The notes: generated by a model from the sequence alone, not told the origin. Numbered from the stretch's first letter, positions 14,771 through 23,215 are shown. The stretch: DNA of 33,363 bases from DATKXU01 sp035528905 (GCA_035528905.1 DATKXU010000081.1:1-33363), one strand, 5' to 3'. A program made the numbers and translations.

Positions 14771-15631
14771 GTGGGCACTGTGGAAGTCACATGGCGGCTG
14801 AACGTGCCGGAGTTTCTGGGGCTTGCGGACGTCGGCCTGGATGATGCGGACGTTGATGCGCACGGTGAGGTGTACGTGAGCGACGGCCTCAACGGCCGGG
14901 TGTACAAGTTCCGCGCCGGTGAGGGGTTGCTTGACGTTTTCTCCGTCATCCAGCCCCTTTGTATTGCCGAGAGGGAATGCAGTCTCAACGTGGCCGTCGC
15001 CGCGGATTCGACGTTCTGCCTAGCCGATGCCCATAGGGAGGTCGTTATCCGGTACGACGAGGCCGGCGCTTGCATTGCGGAGTTCGCCGCGCCCGGAGTT
15101 CTGAGTCTCTGCTGCGGGCCTGACAGCACAATCTACGTTCTATCTAGTGCGGAAGGCGTGGAGCTAATCAACTGCTACGATGAGATCGGCAATCTGGTCA
15201 ATACGCTCCCGGCGCCGGCTCGGCACAGAGCTCGCCTAGACCCAAGCCTTGTCAATCTGGAGTCCGATTCCGAAGGGAGTATCTACGTGAGCTACGGCAT
15301 GCCTCCCTATCGGGTTTGGAAGGTGAAGGCCGACGGCTCGGAAGTCGCTGCATGGGGCAGGCGCATCGAGCATCCTGAGGACGCAGTTCTGATCGCCGAC
15401 ATCGCTCTCGATACGCAGAATTCGTCGGATGTGCTCTGGGTGCTGCTCGCATCCAAGCGCTTCGGACGGCAGATGCTCGACGCATTTACCCCTGAAGGCG
15501 AGTTCCTGGGCACGTTGGAGATTCCGCACAGCGACTCCATGTACGGCGTGGTCTGCGCATCCGGCGGGTCCGACCTCTGCCTCCTCGACACCGCCAACGG
15601 CGACCTCGTCCGCATCGCCGTTTCCCTCTGA
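14771..15631 (+). CDS. NHL/SMP-30-like beta-propeller protein
   Basis: This 286-residue protein is built from repeats such as DVDAHGEVYVSDGLNGRVYKF, CCGPDSTIYVLS, ESDSEGSIYVSYGMPPYRVWKV and GSDLCLLDTANGDLVRI. These are the D-x-x-G-x-x-Y-V-x-D type blades of NHL-like six-bladed propellers, which usually act as protein or ligand binding platforms. No signal peptide is seen, which is odd next to a membrane-anchored protein. The start is GTG 14771 with GGAGGG about 10 bases upstream. It converges on serA. Confidence 0.72.
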   Translation: MGTVEVTWRLNVPEFLGLADVGLDDADVDAHGEVYVSDGLNGRVYKFRAGEGLLDVFSVIQPLCIAERECSLNVAVAADSTFCLADAHREVVIRYDEAGACIAEFAAPGVLSLCCGPDSTIYVLSSAEGVELINCYDEIGNLVNTLPAPARHRARLDPSLVNLESDSEGSIYVSYGMPPYRVWKVKADGSEVAAWGRRIEHPEDAVLIADIALDTQNSSDVLWVLLASKRFGRQMLDAFTPEGEFLGTLEIPHSDSMYGVVCASGGSDLCLLDTANGDLVRIAVSL

Positions 15632-15705
15632 CCTCGCCCCTGATATGCGATGCTGGACGTTCTCCCATACCGATTCCGAGGCAGAGTAGGAGTACGAGTG
15701 AACAA

Positions 15706-15746
15706 GGCCCACCGGCCTGGCTTGCGCTTCGCCCGGCTGGTGGGCC
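15706..15746. terminator. Hairpin terminator between the propeller gene and serA
   Basis: GGCCCACC (15706-15713) and GGTGGGCC (15739-15746) pair, with further pairing inside (CCGG). On the minus strand it is followed by TTGTT, so it may end both converging transcripts. Confidence 0.5.
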
Positions 15747-15774
15747 ATGCGTATCTCAATCCAACTGCTATTGC

Positions 15775-17358
15775 TTACGCGAACTGCACGAGCTTCGCGG
15801 TCTCTACCCCGTCCAACTGGCCTAGCTGCTTCATCACGGATTCGGGAACCGGATCGTCAACATTCAAGACCATGACTGCCCGCTTGCCGATGCCCTCGCG
15901 GCCGACGTGCATTCCCGCGATGTTGATGTTATGGCCGCCCAGAACGGTGCCGACTCTGCCGATGATGCCCGGCTTATCAATGTGGGTCGTCACCAGCATG
16001 AATCCATCGGGCACGATATCTATCCCGTAGCCGTCAATCCGGACGACTCGTATATCCTTCTTCCCGAAGAGCGTCCCGTCAATCGCCTTGACGCCCTTAT
16101 CCGTTTTGACCTTCACCGCCAGCAAGCTGGTATAATCTTCGAGAGCGGCGCTCTTGCTTTCGGTTATGCGTATCCCTCTGCTCTCGGCGATTATCGGCGC
16201 ATTCACCAGGTTGACGGACTCCATCAGGACCGGCTGGAGCAAGCCCTTGAGGACGGAGCGGCCGATCGGGCCTGTCTCAAGGCTGCTGAGCTCGCCGCAG
16301 TACGAAATCTCGATCGAGTTGATCGCGCCATCCGCGAGCTGTGTGGCCATTGCGCCTATGCGCTCGCCCAGGACCATATACGGATCGATGGCGGCCAGGA
16401 CCTCCGCGCTCAGCGCGGGCATATTCACCGCGCTCCGCGCAGGCTTCCCATTCAGGACATCAACGATCTGCTCAGCGACGTCCACTGCGACGTTTATCTG
16501 AGCTTCCTCGGTGGAAGCGCCCAGATGCGGCGTCGTGACGGCCCTCTCAAGCTTGAGAAGAGGATTATCCGGAGGCGGCGGCTCCTGCTCGTAGACGTCG
16601 AAGGCGACTCCGGCGACCTTGCCTTCCTCGACGGCCTTGCACAGCGCCGCTTCGTCCACGAGTCCCCCGCGCGCCACGTTTACCAGCCGCACTCCAGGCT
16701 TCATCTTCGCGATCTGCTCAGCCCCGATGCAGCCCTTCGTATCCTTGGTAGCCGGCACATGGAGAGTGAGGTAGTCGCTCCGCTTCAGAACCTCGTCGAG
16801 GTCCACCAGCTCGATGCCGAGCTTTCTGGCGTAATCCTCGGACACGAAGGGATCGCAGCCGATGACTTCCATCTCGAAGCTCTGAGCGCGTTTGGCAACC
16901 GCCGTGCCGATCTTGCCCAGGCCGAGCACGCCCAGCGTCTTGCCGTAGATCTCGTTGCCCACGAATTTGCTCCGCTTCCACTCGCCCGAGCGCAGGGAGT
17001 TGTGCGCCTGCGGGATATTCCGCGACAGCGCGAGGACAAGCGCCATGGTATGCTCCGCCGCGGCGATGGTATTGCCCGCAGGGGAGTTCACAACCAGGAT
17101 GCCCTTTTGCGTGGCGACGGGGACGTCAATATTGTCCACACCGACGCCTGCCCGGCCGATGATTTTCAGGTTCTTCGCTGCTTCCAGAACCTCGGCGGTC
17201 ACCTTTGTCTCGCTTCGGACGGCGAGCGCGTCGTAATCGCCGATTATCTCGATGAGCTGAGCCTTCTCCATGCCGGTCTTGACATCAACGTCGAAGTGCT
17301 TCTGGAGGAGCTCGATTCCTTCTTTTGCTATGGGATCGCTGACCAGGATTCGCGGCAT
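15775..17358 (-). CDS. serA: D-3-phosphoglycerate dehydrogenase (SerA)
   Basis: This enzyme oxidises 3-phosphoglycerate to 3-phosphohydroxypyruvate, the first step of serine synthesis. At 527 residues it is the long form: substrate domain (MPRILVSDPIAKEGIELL, then AVRSETKVTAE), NAD domain (LGVLGLGKIGTAVAKRA), catalytic residues in NVARGGLVDEAAL and TTPHLGASTEEAQ, an intervening ASB domain, and a C-terminal ACT domain (LVTTHIDKPGIIGRVGTVLGG) that normally binds serine for feedback control. The ATG at 17358 sits behind AGGATGAGGTG and is preferred to a TTG at 17376. A near-perfect promoter lies at 17439-17468. No serB or serC gene is nearby. Confidence 0.97.
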   Translation of the reverse strand: MPRILVSDPIAKEGIELLQKHFDVDVKTGMEKAQLIEIIGDYDALAVRSETKVTAEVLEAAKNLKIIGRAGVGVDNIDVPVATQKGILVVNSPAGNTIAAAEHTMALVLALSRNIPQAHNSLRSGEWKRSKFVGNEIYGKTLGVLGLGKIGTAVAKRAQSFEMEVIGCDPFVSEDYARKLGIELVDLDEVLKRSDYLTLHVPATKDTKGCIGAEQIAKMKPGVRLVNVARGGLVDEAALCKAVEEGKVAGVAFDVYEQEPPPPDNPLLKLERAVTTPHLGASTEEAQINVAVDVAEQIVDVLNGKPARSAVNMPALSAEVLAAIDPYMVLGERIGAMATQLADGAINSIEISYCGELSSLETGPIGRSVLKGLLQPVLMESVNLVNAPIIAESRGIRITESKSAALEDYTSLLAVKVKTDKGVKAIDGTLFGKKDIRVVRIDGYGIDIVPDGFMLVTTHIDKPGIIGRVGTVLGGHNINIAGMHVGREGIGKRAVMVLNVDDPVPESVMKQLGQLDGVETAKLVQFA

Positions 17359-17438
17359 ATGCACCTCATCCTTCAAACACGTTTTGATTCCGGCCGCGCC
17401 GGCTCCGCGCGGTCCCAGAGAAAACCCCTGCAGCCCAA

Positions 17439-17468
17439 ATCATACAATAAAGTCGGATGGGATGTCAA
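17439..17468 (-). promoter_or_regulatory. serA promoter
   Basis: On the minus strand, a perfect TTGACA (17463-17468), an 18-base spacer and TATGAT (17439-17444) are present. The leader, about 75 bases, contains a short GC-rich hairpin (CCGCGC ... GCGCGG). Confidence 0.75.
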
Positions 17469-17509
17469 CAGAGCAGAGGGATCCAGGGGCCAAGGGAGTA
17501 AGGCATCTG

Positions 17510-17620
17510 GGTTCCAAGTTCCAGGTCCCAAGTTTCAGGTTGGAGGTTTCCGCCGCGGCGGATTCTCCCACACTCCCACACTCCCACACTCCCCCATTCT
17601 CCCTTTCTCCCCCTCACCCA
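17510..17620. repeat. Dispersed intergenic element with heptad and octad units (plus orientation)
   Basis: Six units of 7 bases (GGTTCCA, AGTTCCA, GGTCCCA, AGTTTCA, GGTTGGA, GGTTTCC) run from 17510 to 17551. After a short GCCGCGGCGG link come three exact TCCCACAC octads (17566-17589) and related CTCCC units to about 17620. It is an inverted copy of 13857-13953 and lies between serA and the ABM gene. Confidence 0.8.
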
Positions 17621-17640
17621 GTCGCCCCGCGGGAGTGGAG

Positions 17641-17931
17641 CTAGCGAGACAATCCTTTGTAGACGACGCCCTGACGCGGCTCGGCCATCCAGTCGGCGAC
17701 GGTCTCGCGCCACTTCTGGTAGTGCGGCGTGCCCTTATGTGCAGCGGCATCCTCGGGCGCGGCGTAGGCTTCATAGAGGATGAAGTAGCAGGAATCGTCC
17801 CGCATCTGGAGCACGTCGAACCGCGTATTCCCCGGCTCCTTCAAGGACGCCTGAGCGTTCTCCAGGCTCGCCTCGATGAAATCCTGCACGTTCTCCGGCT
17901 TGACGTGGACGTAGACCAAAGTCACCTGCAT
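17641..17931 (-). CDS. Antibiotic biosynthesis monooxygenase (ABM)-domain protein
   Basis: This 96-residue protein is a dimeric ferredoxin-like ABM domain, as in LsrG and YgiN: VTLVYVHVKPENVQDFIEASLENAQAS, then RFDVLQMRDDSCYFILYEAYAAPEDAAAHKGTPHYQKW. Relatives act on quinone-like substrates or on phosphorylated AI-2; the individual reaction cannot be told from sequence. GGGAGGGAAT precedes the ATG. It stands downstream of the large TPR gene on the same strand, with a 154-base gap. Confidence 0.85.
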   Translation of the reverse strand: MQVTLVYVHVKPENVQDFIEASLENAQASLKEPGNTRFDVLQMRDDSCYFILYEAYAAPEDAAAHKGTPHYQKWRETVADWMAEPRQGVVYKGLSR

Positions 17932-18085
17932 GGGGATTCCCTCCCTTGGGATTCTCTATGCTTGTTCGGGCAGTCATATGCCGGTATGTTTGACCGGAGC
18001 GCCCCCGCGTCCTCCTTTGGGGATGCGTGCCGGTTGGGGGCGTGAGGAGGGGCGGGTGACGAACGGGGGAGACGAAGCAGCCAGG

Positions 18086-19876
18086 TTATCTTCGCGGCTG
18101 ATGCTTCAACCGCCACTGTCGCCGACGGTTCTCCTCAAGGTGTCTCTCTAGCTTCTCAAGCGCCCGAAGATTGGAAAACGCCCTCTTTGACAGGTCTTGC
18201 GGGCAATCCTTGTCAAGTACGACTCTGTCAAGGAGCGCCTTGGCTTTGCCGATACCCATATCATCCTGCCTGTACTCCGAGTCGGCATGTATCACCGCTG
18301 CCTCCAGCAGGGCAGTCTCCGGATCATCAGGCAGTTGCTCCTTAACGGTCGCGAAGTACTGCTTTGCCTCCTCTAGAAGCGCAGCCTCTTTAAACCCGCC
18401 ATCCTGGAAGCGGTCAAGACAATGAAAGGCTATGTTGTGCTGAAGAAACACATCTTTCGCTCCCAGTGCGACACCCTTGCGAAACTCTGTGTCCGCCTCG
18501 TCCTTCTTCTCCTGCGCAAGGTAAACCATGCCCAGGTTTTGGTGGCCTGCAGGTTCCTCCTTATACTCGAGTGCGGCCTGGAACGCTGCCGCGGCTTCAT
18601 CCAATTTCCCTTTCAGCATTAGTATCAACCCGCGCGCTGAGAAAAGCACGGCCCGTGCGGGTTCCAATGACTTGGGCGGTGGTGTGCCTATTCTGCTTAT
18701 CTCGTGAAGCCAATTCGCAGACTCTCGGTCCAATTCATCGAGATCAGCGCTAGCTTGCCCCTTTGTCATAAGGTGCGCGAGCGTTTCCAGCTTGAGCCCG
18801 CGCACAAAGTAATTGTTCGGATCGAGTTCAGCGTCCTCGAACTCCTTAAGTGCGGCGTCCAATTCGCCGCGAAACCTCAGAATCAGACCTCGAACGACAT
18901 GCGACTGCGAAATGCTACGGTCTGCTTTGATTGCCATTTCCGCCCGCCGCAGGGCTTTCTTGTCCTCCCGCAGGGCCCATAAGACGTTTGCGTACACGGC
19001 GTTGGCACGCGCGTCAGGTTTGACTTTGCGAAAAGCTGATTCCAACACCCTCCGTGCGGCTGGATAGTCTCCCCTGGCCATCTGCAGGATCGCCAAGTTA
19101 GAATGTACTCGTACATCTTTCGGACGAAGGGCCTTGGCTTTATCAAGATTCTCCTGGGCTTCGTCAAAGTTGCCAATCTCGGCCTGGGCAGCCGCCAAGT
19201 TGGTATGGACCCTCGCCCGGTCTTTATCCGACAGGGAGTCCCTACATTGTTCCAAGACTGCTCGAAAAACGTCGATTGCCTGGCGGGGCTTCCAGTTTTC
19301 CCGCAACGTCACGCCATACTCGATGCGGTCACGCACAAGATTGTTCACCACCTGAACACTGGAAATGTGCGGCGGAAGTACAGGGGAAGACAACTGCAGG
19401 CCTAGGTCTTTGGGAACATGGATACCAAGGAACTCCTTAACGTAAAGGGCATTCTCCTGGGCCATGGCCTCATTAAGTAGAAAGCTCTGGTCGTGAACCT
19501 CAAGATCCCATCCGAAATCCTGCTTGATGGCCGTTTTCCATTGTTTGCGCTTGTTACCGGTTACTTCGTCCGACGTGACGAAGACAATGACGTCGATTGT
19601 ATGTCCCTCTTCTCTGCATCTGGAACAGTCTTGCCTGAGCTTCGCAAGGCGCCAATCTAGGGAAATAGCGAAGCTAAACCATCGGTCGTCCATTCGAACT
19701 GGTGTGAGAGGTGATGCAACGGCATCCTGGCCGAGGTCGTGCACATGAGGCATAGGGTTAATATTCGGATACATCCGTCGCAGAAGGCAACACACCAACC
19801 GCTCGAACTTTACATCGTTCTGCTCGTCCTTAATAACTTCAAATGCTTGCTTTATCCTGAGTCGCCGATCTCCCAT
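18086..19876 (-). CDS. Large protein with a possible nuclease-like N-terminus and TPR repeats
   Basis: This is a 596-residue protein. Residues 1-130 (FERLVCCLLRRMYPNINPMPHVHDLGQDAVASP, then RWFSFAISLDWRLAKL and IDVIVFVTSDEV) resemble the Mrr-like restriction endonuclease-like fold, with E25 and D51 as possible catalytic residues; the usual lysine is not surely placed. From about residue 190 onward there are six or more tetratricopeptide repeats (ARVHTNLAAAQAEIGNFDEAQ, VHSNLAILQMARGDYPAARRV, GHQNLGMVYLAQEKKDEADTEF). Such fusions occur in some conflict systems. The start at 19876 agrees with a strong promoter at 19911-19940 that leaves upstream in-frame codons untranscribed. A solitary gene with no clear partner. 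Confidence 0.72.
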   Translation of the reverse strand: MGDRRLRIKQAFEVIKDEQNDVKFERLVCCLLRRMYPNINPMPHVHDLGQDAVASPLTPVRMDDRWFSFAISLDWRLAKLRQDCSRCREEGHTIDVIVFVTSDEVTGNKRKQWKTAIKQDFGWDLEVHDQSFLLNEAMAQENALYVKEFLGIHVPKDLGLQLSSPVLPPHISSVQVVNNLVRDRIEYGVTLRENWKPRQAIDVFRAVLEQCRDSLSDKDRARVHTNLAAAQAEIGNFDEAQENLDKAKALRPKDVRVHSNLAILQMARGDYPAARRVLESAFRKVKPDARANAVYANVLWALREDKKALRRAEMAIKADRSISQSHVVRGLILRFRGELDAALKEFEDAELDPNNYFVRGLKLETLAHLMTKGQASADLDELDRESANWLHEISRIGTPPPKSLEPARAVLFSARGLILMLKGKLDEAAAAFQAALEYKEEPAGHQNLGMVYLAQEKKDEADTEFRKGVALGAKDVFLQHNIAFHCLDRFQDGGFKEAALLEEAKQYFATVKEQLPDDPETALLEAAVIHADSEYRQDDMGIGKAKALLDRVVLDKDCPQDLSKRAFSNLRALEKLERHLEENRRRQWRLKHQPRR

Positions 19877-19910
19877 TGCGCGCCATCCGTGATTGCTTGC
19901 TTCAGGTAGG

Positions 19911-19940
19911 ATTATATAACAGGAGACAACCTTCTGGCAA
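19911..19940 (-). promoter_or_regulatory. Promoter of the TPR protein gene
   Basis: On the minus strand, TTGCCA (19935-19940), an 18-base spacer and a perfect TATAAT (19911-19916). The predicted transcript starts about 28 bases before the ATG at 19876. Confidence 0.72.
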
Positions 19941-19964
19941 CTGGCCCGTGCTGGCATAGGCATG

Positions 19965-20000
19965 AAAAGCCCCCGGCCCATATCTCCTCCGGAGGCTTTT
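19965..20000. terminator. Bidirectional terminator-like hairpin
   Basis: AAAAGCCCCCGG (from 19965) and CCGGAGGCTTTT (to 20000) pair imperfectly and end in four T residues on the plus strand. It separates the TPR gene from the REP/transposase locus. Confidence 0.5.
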
Positions 20001-20030
20001 CGTTGCCTCAGCAACCTCGCCAACGCAGGA

Positions 20031-20200
20031 AGGGCGGGGGGACCCCGCCCCTACCATCGTGTATTAACCGATTCCATTGTAGGGGCAGGGTTTCCCTGCC
20101 CGGTCGGAACGCGGGAATTCATTCGGGCGGGGGACCTCGCCCTTACCGTCGTGTACTAGCCGATTCCATTGTAGGGGCAGGTCTCAGACCTGCCCCTACA
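20031..20200. repeat. REP palindrome array (four units, two alternating types)
   Basis: Palindromes lie at about 20031-20052 (GGGCGGGGGG type), 20079-20104 (TAGGGGCAGGG type), 20123-20144 (GGGCGGGGG type) and 20170-20200 (a perfect 15-base arm TGTAGGGGCAGGTCT with a one-base loop). A linker of about 37 bases is duplicated at 20053-20089 and 20145-20181, giving a 92-base period, so the array grew by tandem duplication of a pair. It lies directly downstream of the RAYT transposase gene. Confidence 0.9.
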
Positions 20201-20243
20201 CATGCCCCTACGCCTGCACGTACACACGCCCCTACCGGGCGCG

Positions 20244-20792
20244 TCATGTCCGGATGTTCGCGGGGTGTTCGGAATCGAACGGCCATTGTATCGGATTGTC
20301 CTCGACGTACCGCCGGATTGCGTCCAGCGATTTCCGGCTGCGGATGATGTGTTCGTAGTAGTTCCGCTGCCAGACTCGGACACCCGGCGTGCTGCGTAAT
20401 TCGTTGATACGGCGAGAGGCGAATGACTTGAATGCCCGGACGAATTCCGGTAGCCCATGTCGCCGACCGTCTGTGGAGGCAGGGGTAGGGGCAGGTCTGA
20501 GACCTGCCCCTACAGACGGTGGATCCTGAAACAGGACGATGCCGTGAATGTGATTCGGCATTATCACAAATGCGTCCAATTCCACATGGACGTAATGCCT
20601 TGGTAGATCATCCCAACAGGCACGTACTATCAGGCCTAACGAGTTCAAACGTATCATCCCATCTTCGATCTCGCCGAAGACGCATTCCTGCCCGCGCGTA
20701 CAGATGGTGACAAAATAAGCCCCGGCCTGGGAATAGTCGTAGTCCTTAAGCCGAATGGAACGGCGGTGATGCCTCTCCGGGTCGTATGGCAT
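20244..20792 (-). CDS. REP-associated tyrosine transposase (RAYT, Y1/TnpA_REP family)
   Basis: RAYT enzymes are single-domain HUH endonucleases that nick and rejoin single-stranded REP hairpins. The two metal-binding histidines are in MPNHIHGIV and the catalytic tyrosine is in VWQRNYYEHIIRS. Family signatures RRSIRLKDYDYSQAGAYFVTICT and a C-terminal DNPIQWPFD are present, at 182 residues. The chosen ATG at 20792 has GGGAG at 5 bases; an ATG at 20804 is in frame. A REP palindrome lies inside the gene and is read through as VGAGLRPAPT, without breaking the frame. REP copies lie immediately on both sides, so this protein is the probable mover of the family in the window. Confidence 0.95.
   Translation of the reverse strand: MPYDPERHHRRSIRLKDYDYSQAGAYFVTICTRGQECVFGEIEDGMIRLNSLGLIVRACWDDLPRHYVHVELDAFVIMPNHIHGIVLFQDPPSVGAGLRPAPTPASTDGRRHGLPEFVRAFKSFASRRINELRSTPGVRVWQRNYYEHIIRSRKSLDAIRRYVEDNPIQWPFDSEHPANIRT
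20466..20520. repeat. REP palindrome inserted within the RAYT coding region
   Basis: GTAGGGGCAGGTCT, one G and the exact complement occupy 20485-20513. Outer arms ACCGTCTGT (20466-20474) and ACAGACGGT (20512-20520) add a second dyad interrupted by about 10 bases. It encodes an in-frame loop between the HUH histidines and the catalytic tyrosine. Confidence 0.9.
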
Positions 20793-20806
20793 GGTATCTC
20801 CCATTC

Positions 20807-20827
20807 GGGCGGGGGGAGCCCGCCCTT
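20807..20827. repeat. REP palindrome just upstream of the RAYT gene
   Basis: GGGCGGGGGGAGCCCGCCCTT is the GGGCGGGG-type unit, preceded by CATTC as at 20119. It overlaps the probable leader of the transposase gene. Confidence 0.75.
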
Positions 20828-20872
20828 ACGTGGGGTTTTCGCGGTCGGCGGTGGGTTTCCGGGAACCGCCGG

Positions 20873-23215
20873 TCACTCGGTGAAGATCAGCACACCTGTC
20901 TCGCCGGTGCGGGGGCTGATGAGCAGGCAGGCGGACGATCGGGCGTGATACCAGGTCCCCGGCTTGCCGACGTAGTCCCGCGCGGTCTTGCAGCGGGTGT
21001 ACGGCTTCCCGGCGGGCGATTTCACCCCCGCCACGTTCAGCGCCCGAACCCTCAGAAGCACCGGCCTGGGCGCGTTTTTCCACGAGATTTTGATGCGATC
21101 AGGCGACTGGAGCATCCAGAAATCGGCCGCTTTCTCGCCGTCCAGCATCCGGAAGTGCGACCTTCCCGCAGGCAGCGCCAGCACGGTCAGCTTGCCCTTC
21201 GAGTAGGCCGCTCCGTGGCCGGTGACGGCGTTCCCCACCTCCATCGGGATGATCGCGCCGTTCCTCAGATAGATCGGCATGCGGTCGAGCGGGAACTCCA
21301 CGCCTGCGAAGTCCACAGCCTCCGGATACAGCTTTCTCCAGTCCCAGTAGTCCACCCATTGGCCCCTGGGCAGATAGATGCCCCTGTTGTCCTCCGGCGA
21401 GTGGATGGGCGCGACCAGCATGTGCTCGCCGTACATGTACTCGAAGCTCTGGCGCCGCGCCTTCTCGTCGTTCGGGAACTCGAGCACCAGCGGCCGCATG
21501 ATGGGCAGCCCGGTCTGGTGGGCGACGGCGGCATAGGTGTAGGTGTAAGGCAGAAGCTCCGAGTGCAGGGTGGCGTAGTAGCGGTATATGGCAAGCCCTT
21601 CCTTGCCGAATATCGGATTCCAAGGCTCGTGCACGCCTGAGCCGCCAAGCTGCATGATCGGCGAGAAGCAGCCGAACTGCGCCCATCTCGCGAGCAGCCT
21701 TGTGTCCAGGTTGCCCTTTCTACAAAAGCCGCCGATGTCCGAGCCCCAGAACGCGAACCCGGCAAGCGCGATGTTCTGTCCGGCTACAATCGCGGAGCCC
21801 AAGCCGTTCGCGAGGCTGAAATCCTTTACGAGGTCGCCAGGCCATTTCCCGGGCGAGTATGCCTGAGACCCGGCGCAGCCGGCGCGCGGCAGCATCGTGA
21901 AATCGTCTCCCAGCTCCTCGCGCAACGTGTCATAGCAGGCCTGCACGTACAGGCGGGCATAGCCGTTGTGCATTGATGCGCCCGTCGAGCCGTCGAAGAA
22001 TACCGCATCATCGCGGATGTCCTGCCCGCGGTCGAGCTTGAACCCGTCAATGCCCAGGCGGATGACCTTCTTCATCTCCTTCCTCCACCAGTTGTACGCC
22101 TCCGGGTTCGTAAGGTCAATGTAGACGCCGCCGCCCATTTTGTAGGGCTTGCCCTGCGGGTTCTTGACCAGGTATCCCTTCTCCAGGGCCGTCTGGTAGT
22201 TCGGAACGCCCCGATTCGTGAACGGCGCGACCCAGACCATGACCCTGTAGCCCATCTTCTTCAACTCGCGGATTCGCTCCCCGGCATCGGGGAATCTCTT
22301 CGGGTCGAATTCGAAGCTGCAGAGGCCGTACTTCATCCACGGGTTATCAATCCACAGAACGGAGCAGGGGATATTGTGCTTGCGCATCATCACGGCGTCC
22401 TCGAAGACCTCATCCCAGTTGCGGTGCTCGTTTCGCCACTTCCACGGCAGGAAGCTCCACTTAGGCGGAAGCGGCGGCCTGCCGGTGATGCTCGTGTAGT
22501 TCATCACTACATCCTTGGGAGTCGGCCCGCTCAGATAGTAGAAGGTCAATCCCTGGCGATCCTTCGTGTCGAACGCGAACTGAAGCTGGTCCGGCGAGTC
22601 CTCACCGGCGAAGGAGAGACTGCCGCGCTCGGTGCTGCCCACATAGATGCCGTATCCGGCGCTGCTGAAGAAGAACGGCACGTAGCAGCATTCGTCGGGA
22701 GTGCCGTTCGCGACCCACATCTGTATGGTTCTGCCGCGCTGGTTGACCGTGCCGTTCCAGACCTCGCCGCCGCCGAAGAAATCTTCGTCCTTCCCCGCAG
22801 CCCATACCAGCTTGATGCTGGTCGCGCTCCAGCCGACCGGAAGAACGGTAATCCTCGCATACCGATCCTCGATATAGGTCAATAGGTCCACTCGGCGGCC
22901 TGCATCGGTGAGACAGCGATACACGGCCCAGCTATTCCCGCTCTGAGCCGCGCCCGCCAATTTCGCGATCCGCTCGGCCGTGCCTTCCGGCGTGGTGAGA
23001 TAGATGCCGCCGGCCTCGGCACCCAGCATGTTCAAGATGGGGCCGCGTCTTGCCGACTCCCATACCGTGAGGTTTAGGCGGCCGTCGGAGTCGCTCAACT
23101 CCACGCTGATCGTCCGGCCGTTTACGCTCGCCGCGCCGCAAATCCCGGAGGACAGGGCGGCGATCAGCGCGACGGCCGCGGTATTCCTGAGAAAGCGTGT
23201 TGTGTTGGAAAACAT
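20873..23215 (-). CDS. Secreted GH31-family glycoside hydrolase
   Basis: This 780-residue enzyme is a retaining alpha-glycosidase of family GH31 (alpha-glucosidase, alpha-xylosidase and related). A signal peptide (NTTRFLRNTAAVALIAALSSGICGA) predicts export. The TIM-barrel nucleophile is D395 in GIDGFKLDRGQD. The acid/base is probably D461 in KWPGDLV, where relatives have W-S/T-G-D. Further barrel signatures are SVLWIDNPWM, MVWVAPFTNRGVP and FAFWGSDIGGF. The N-terminal beta-sandwich and two C-terminal beta domains are present. AAGGAGG precedes the ATG. It lies 99 bases downstream of the GH172 gene on the same strand, separated by a REP copy, and is probably co-transcribed. Exact sugar specificity is unknown. 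Confidence 0.95.
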   Translation of the reverse strand: MFSNTTRFLRNTAAVALIAALSSGICGAASVNGRTISVELSDSDGRLNLTVWESARRGPILNMLGAEAGGIYLTTPEGTAERIAKLAGAAQSGNSWAVYRCLTDAGRRVDLLTYIEDRYARITVLPVGWSATSIKLVWAAGKDEDFFGGGEVWNGTVNQRGRTIQMWVANGTPDECCYVPFFFSSAGYGIYVGSTERGSLSFAGEDSPDQLQFAFDTKDRQGLTFYYLSGPTPKDVVMNYTSITGRPPLPPKWSFLPWKWRNEHRNWDEVFEDAVMMRKHNIPCSVLWIDNPWMKYGLCSFEFDPKRFPDAGERIRELKKMGYRVMVWVAPFTNRGVPNYQTALEKGYLVKNPQGKPYKMGGGVYIDLTNPEAYNWWRKEMKKVIRLGIDGFKLDRGQDIRDDAVFFDGSTGASMHNGYARLYVQACYDTLREELGDDFTMLPRAGCAGSQAYSPGKWPGDLVKDFSLANGLGSAIVAGQNIALAGFAFWGSDIGGFCRKGNLDTRLLARWAQFGCFSPIMQLGGSGVHEPWNPIFGKEGLAIYRYYATLHSELLPYTYTYAAVAHQTGLPIMRPLVLEFPNDEKARRQSFEYMYGEHMLVAPIHSPEDNRGIYLPRGQWVDYWDWRKLYPEAVDFAGVEFPLDRMPIYLRNGAIIPMEVGNAVTGHGAAYSKGKLTVLALPAGRSHFRMLDGEKAADFWMLQSPDRIKISWKNAPRPVLLRVRALNVAGVKSPAGKPYTRCKTARDYVGKPGTWYHARSSACLLISPRTGETGVLIFTE

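Noticed and set aside
17358..17440. serA leader as a serine riboswitch or attenuator
   Set aside because: Only one short GC-rich hairpin is visible, with no T-run, short leader peptide or known riboswitch core.
15907..18045. Plus-strand open frame of 712 codons opposite serA and the ABM gene
   Set aside because: It covers two certain minus-strand genes and translates intergenic repeats as peptide; it is an antisense shadow.
20053..20181. Two direct repeats of about 37 bases with a 55-base spacer, looking like the start of a CRISPR array
   Set aside because: Only two copies exist, the repeats run into REP palindromes, and no cas gene is nearby. A tandem duplication of REP units explains it.
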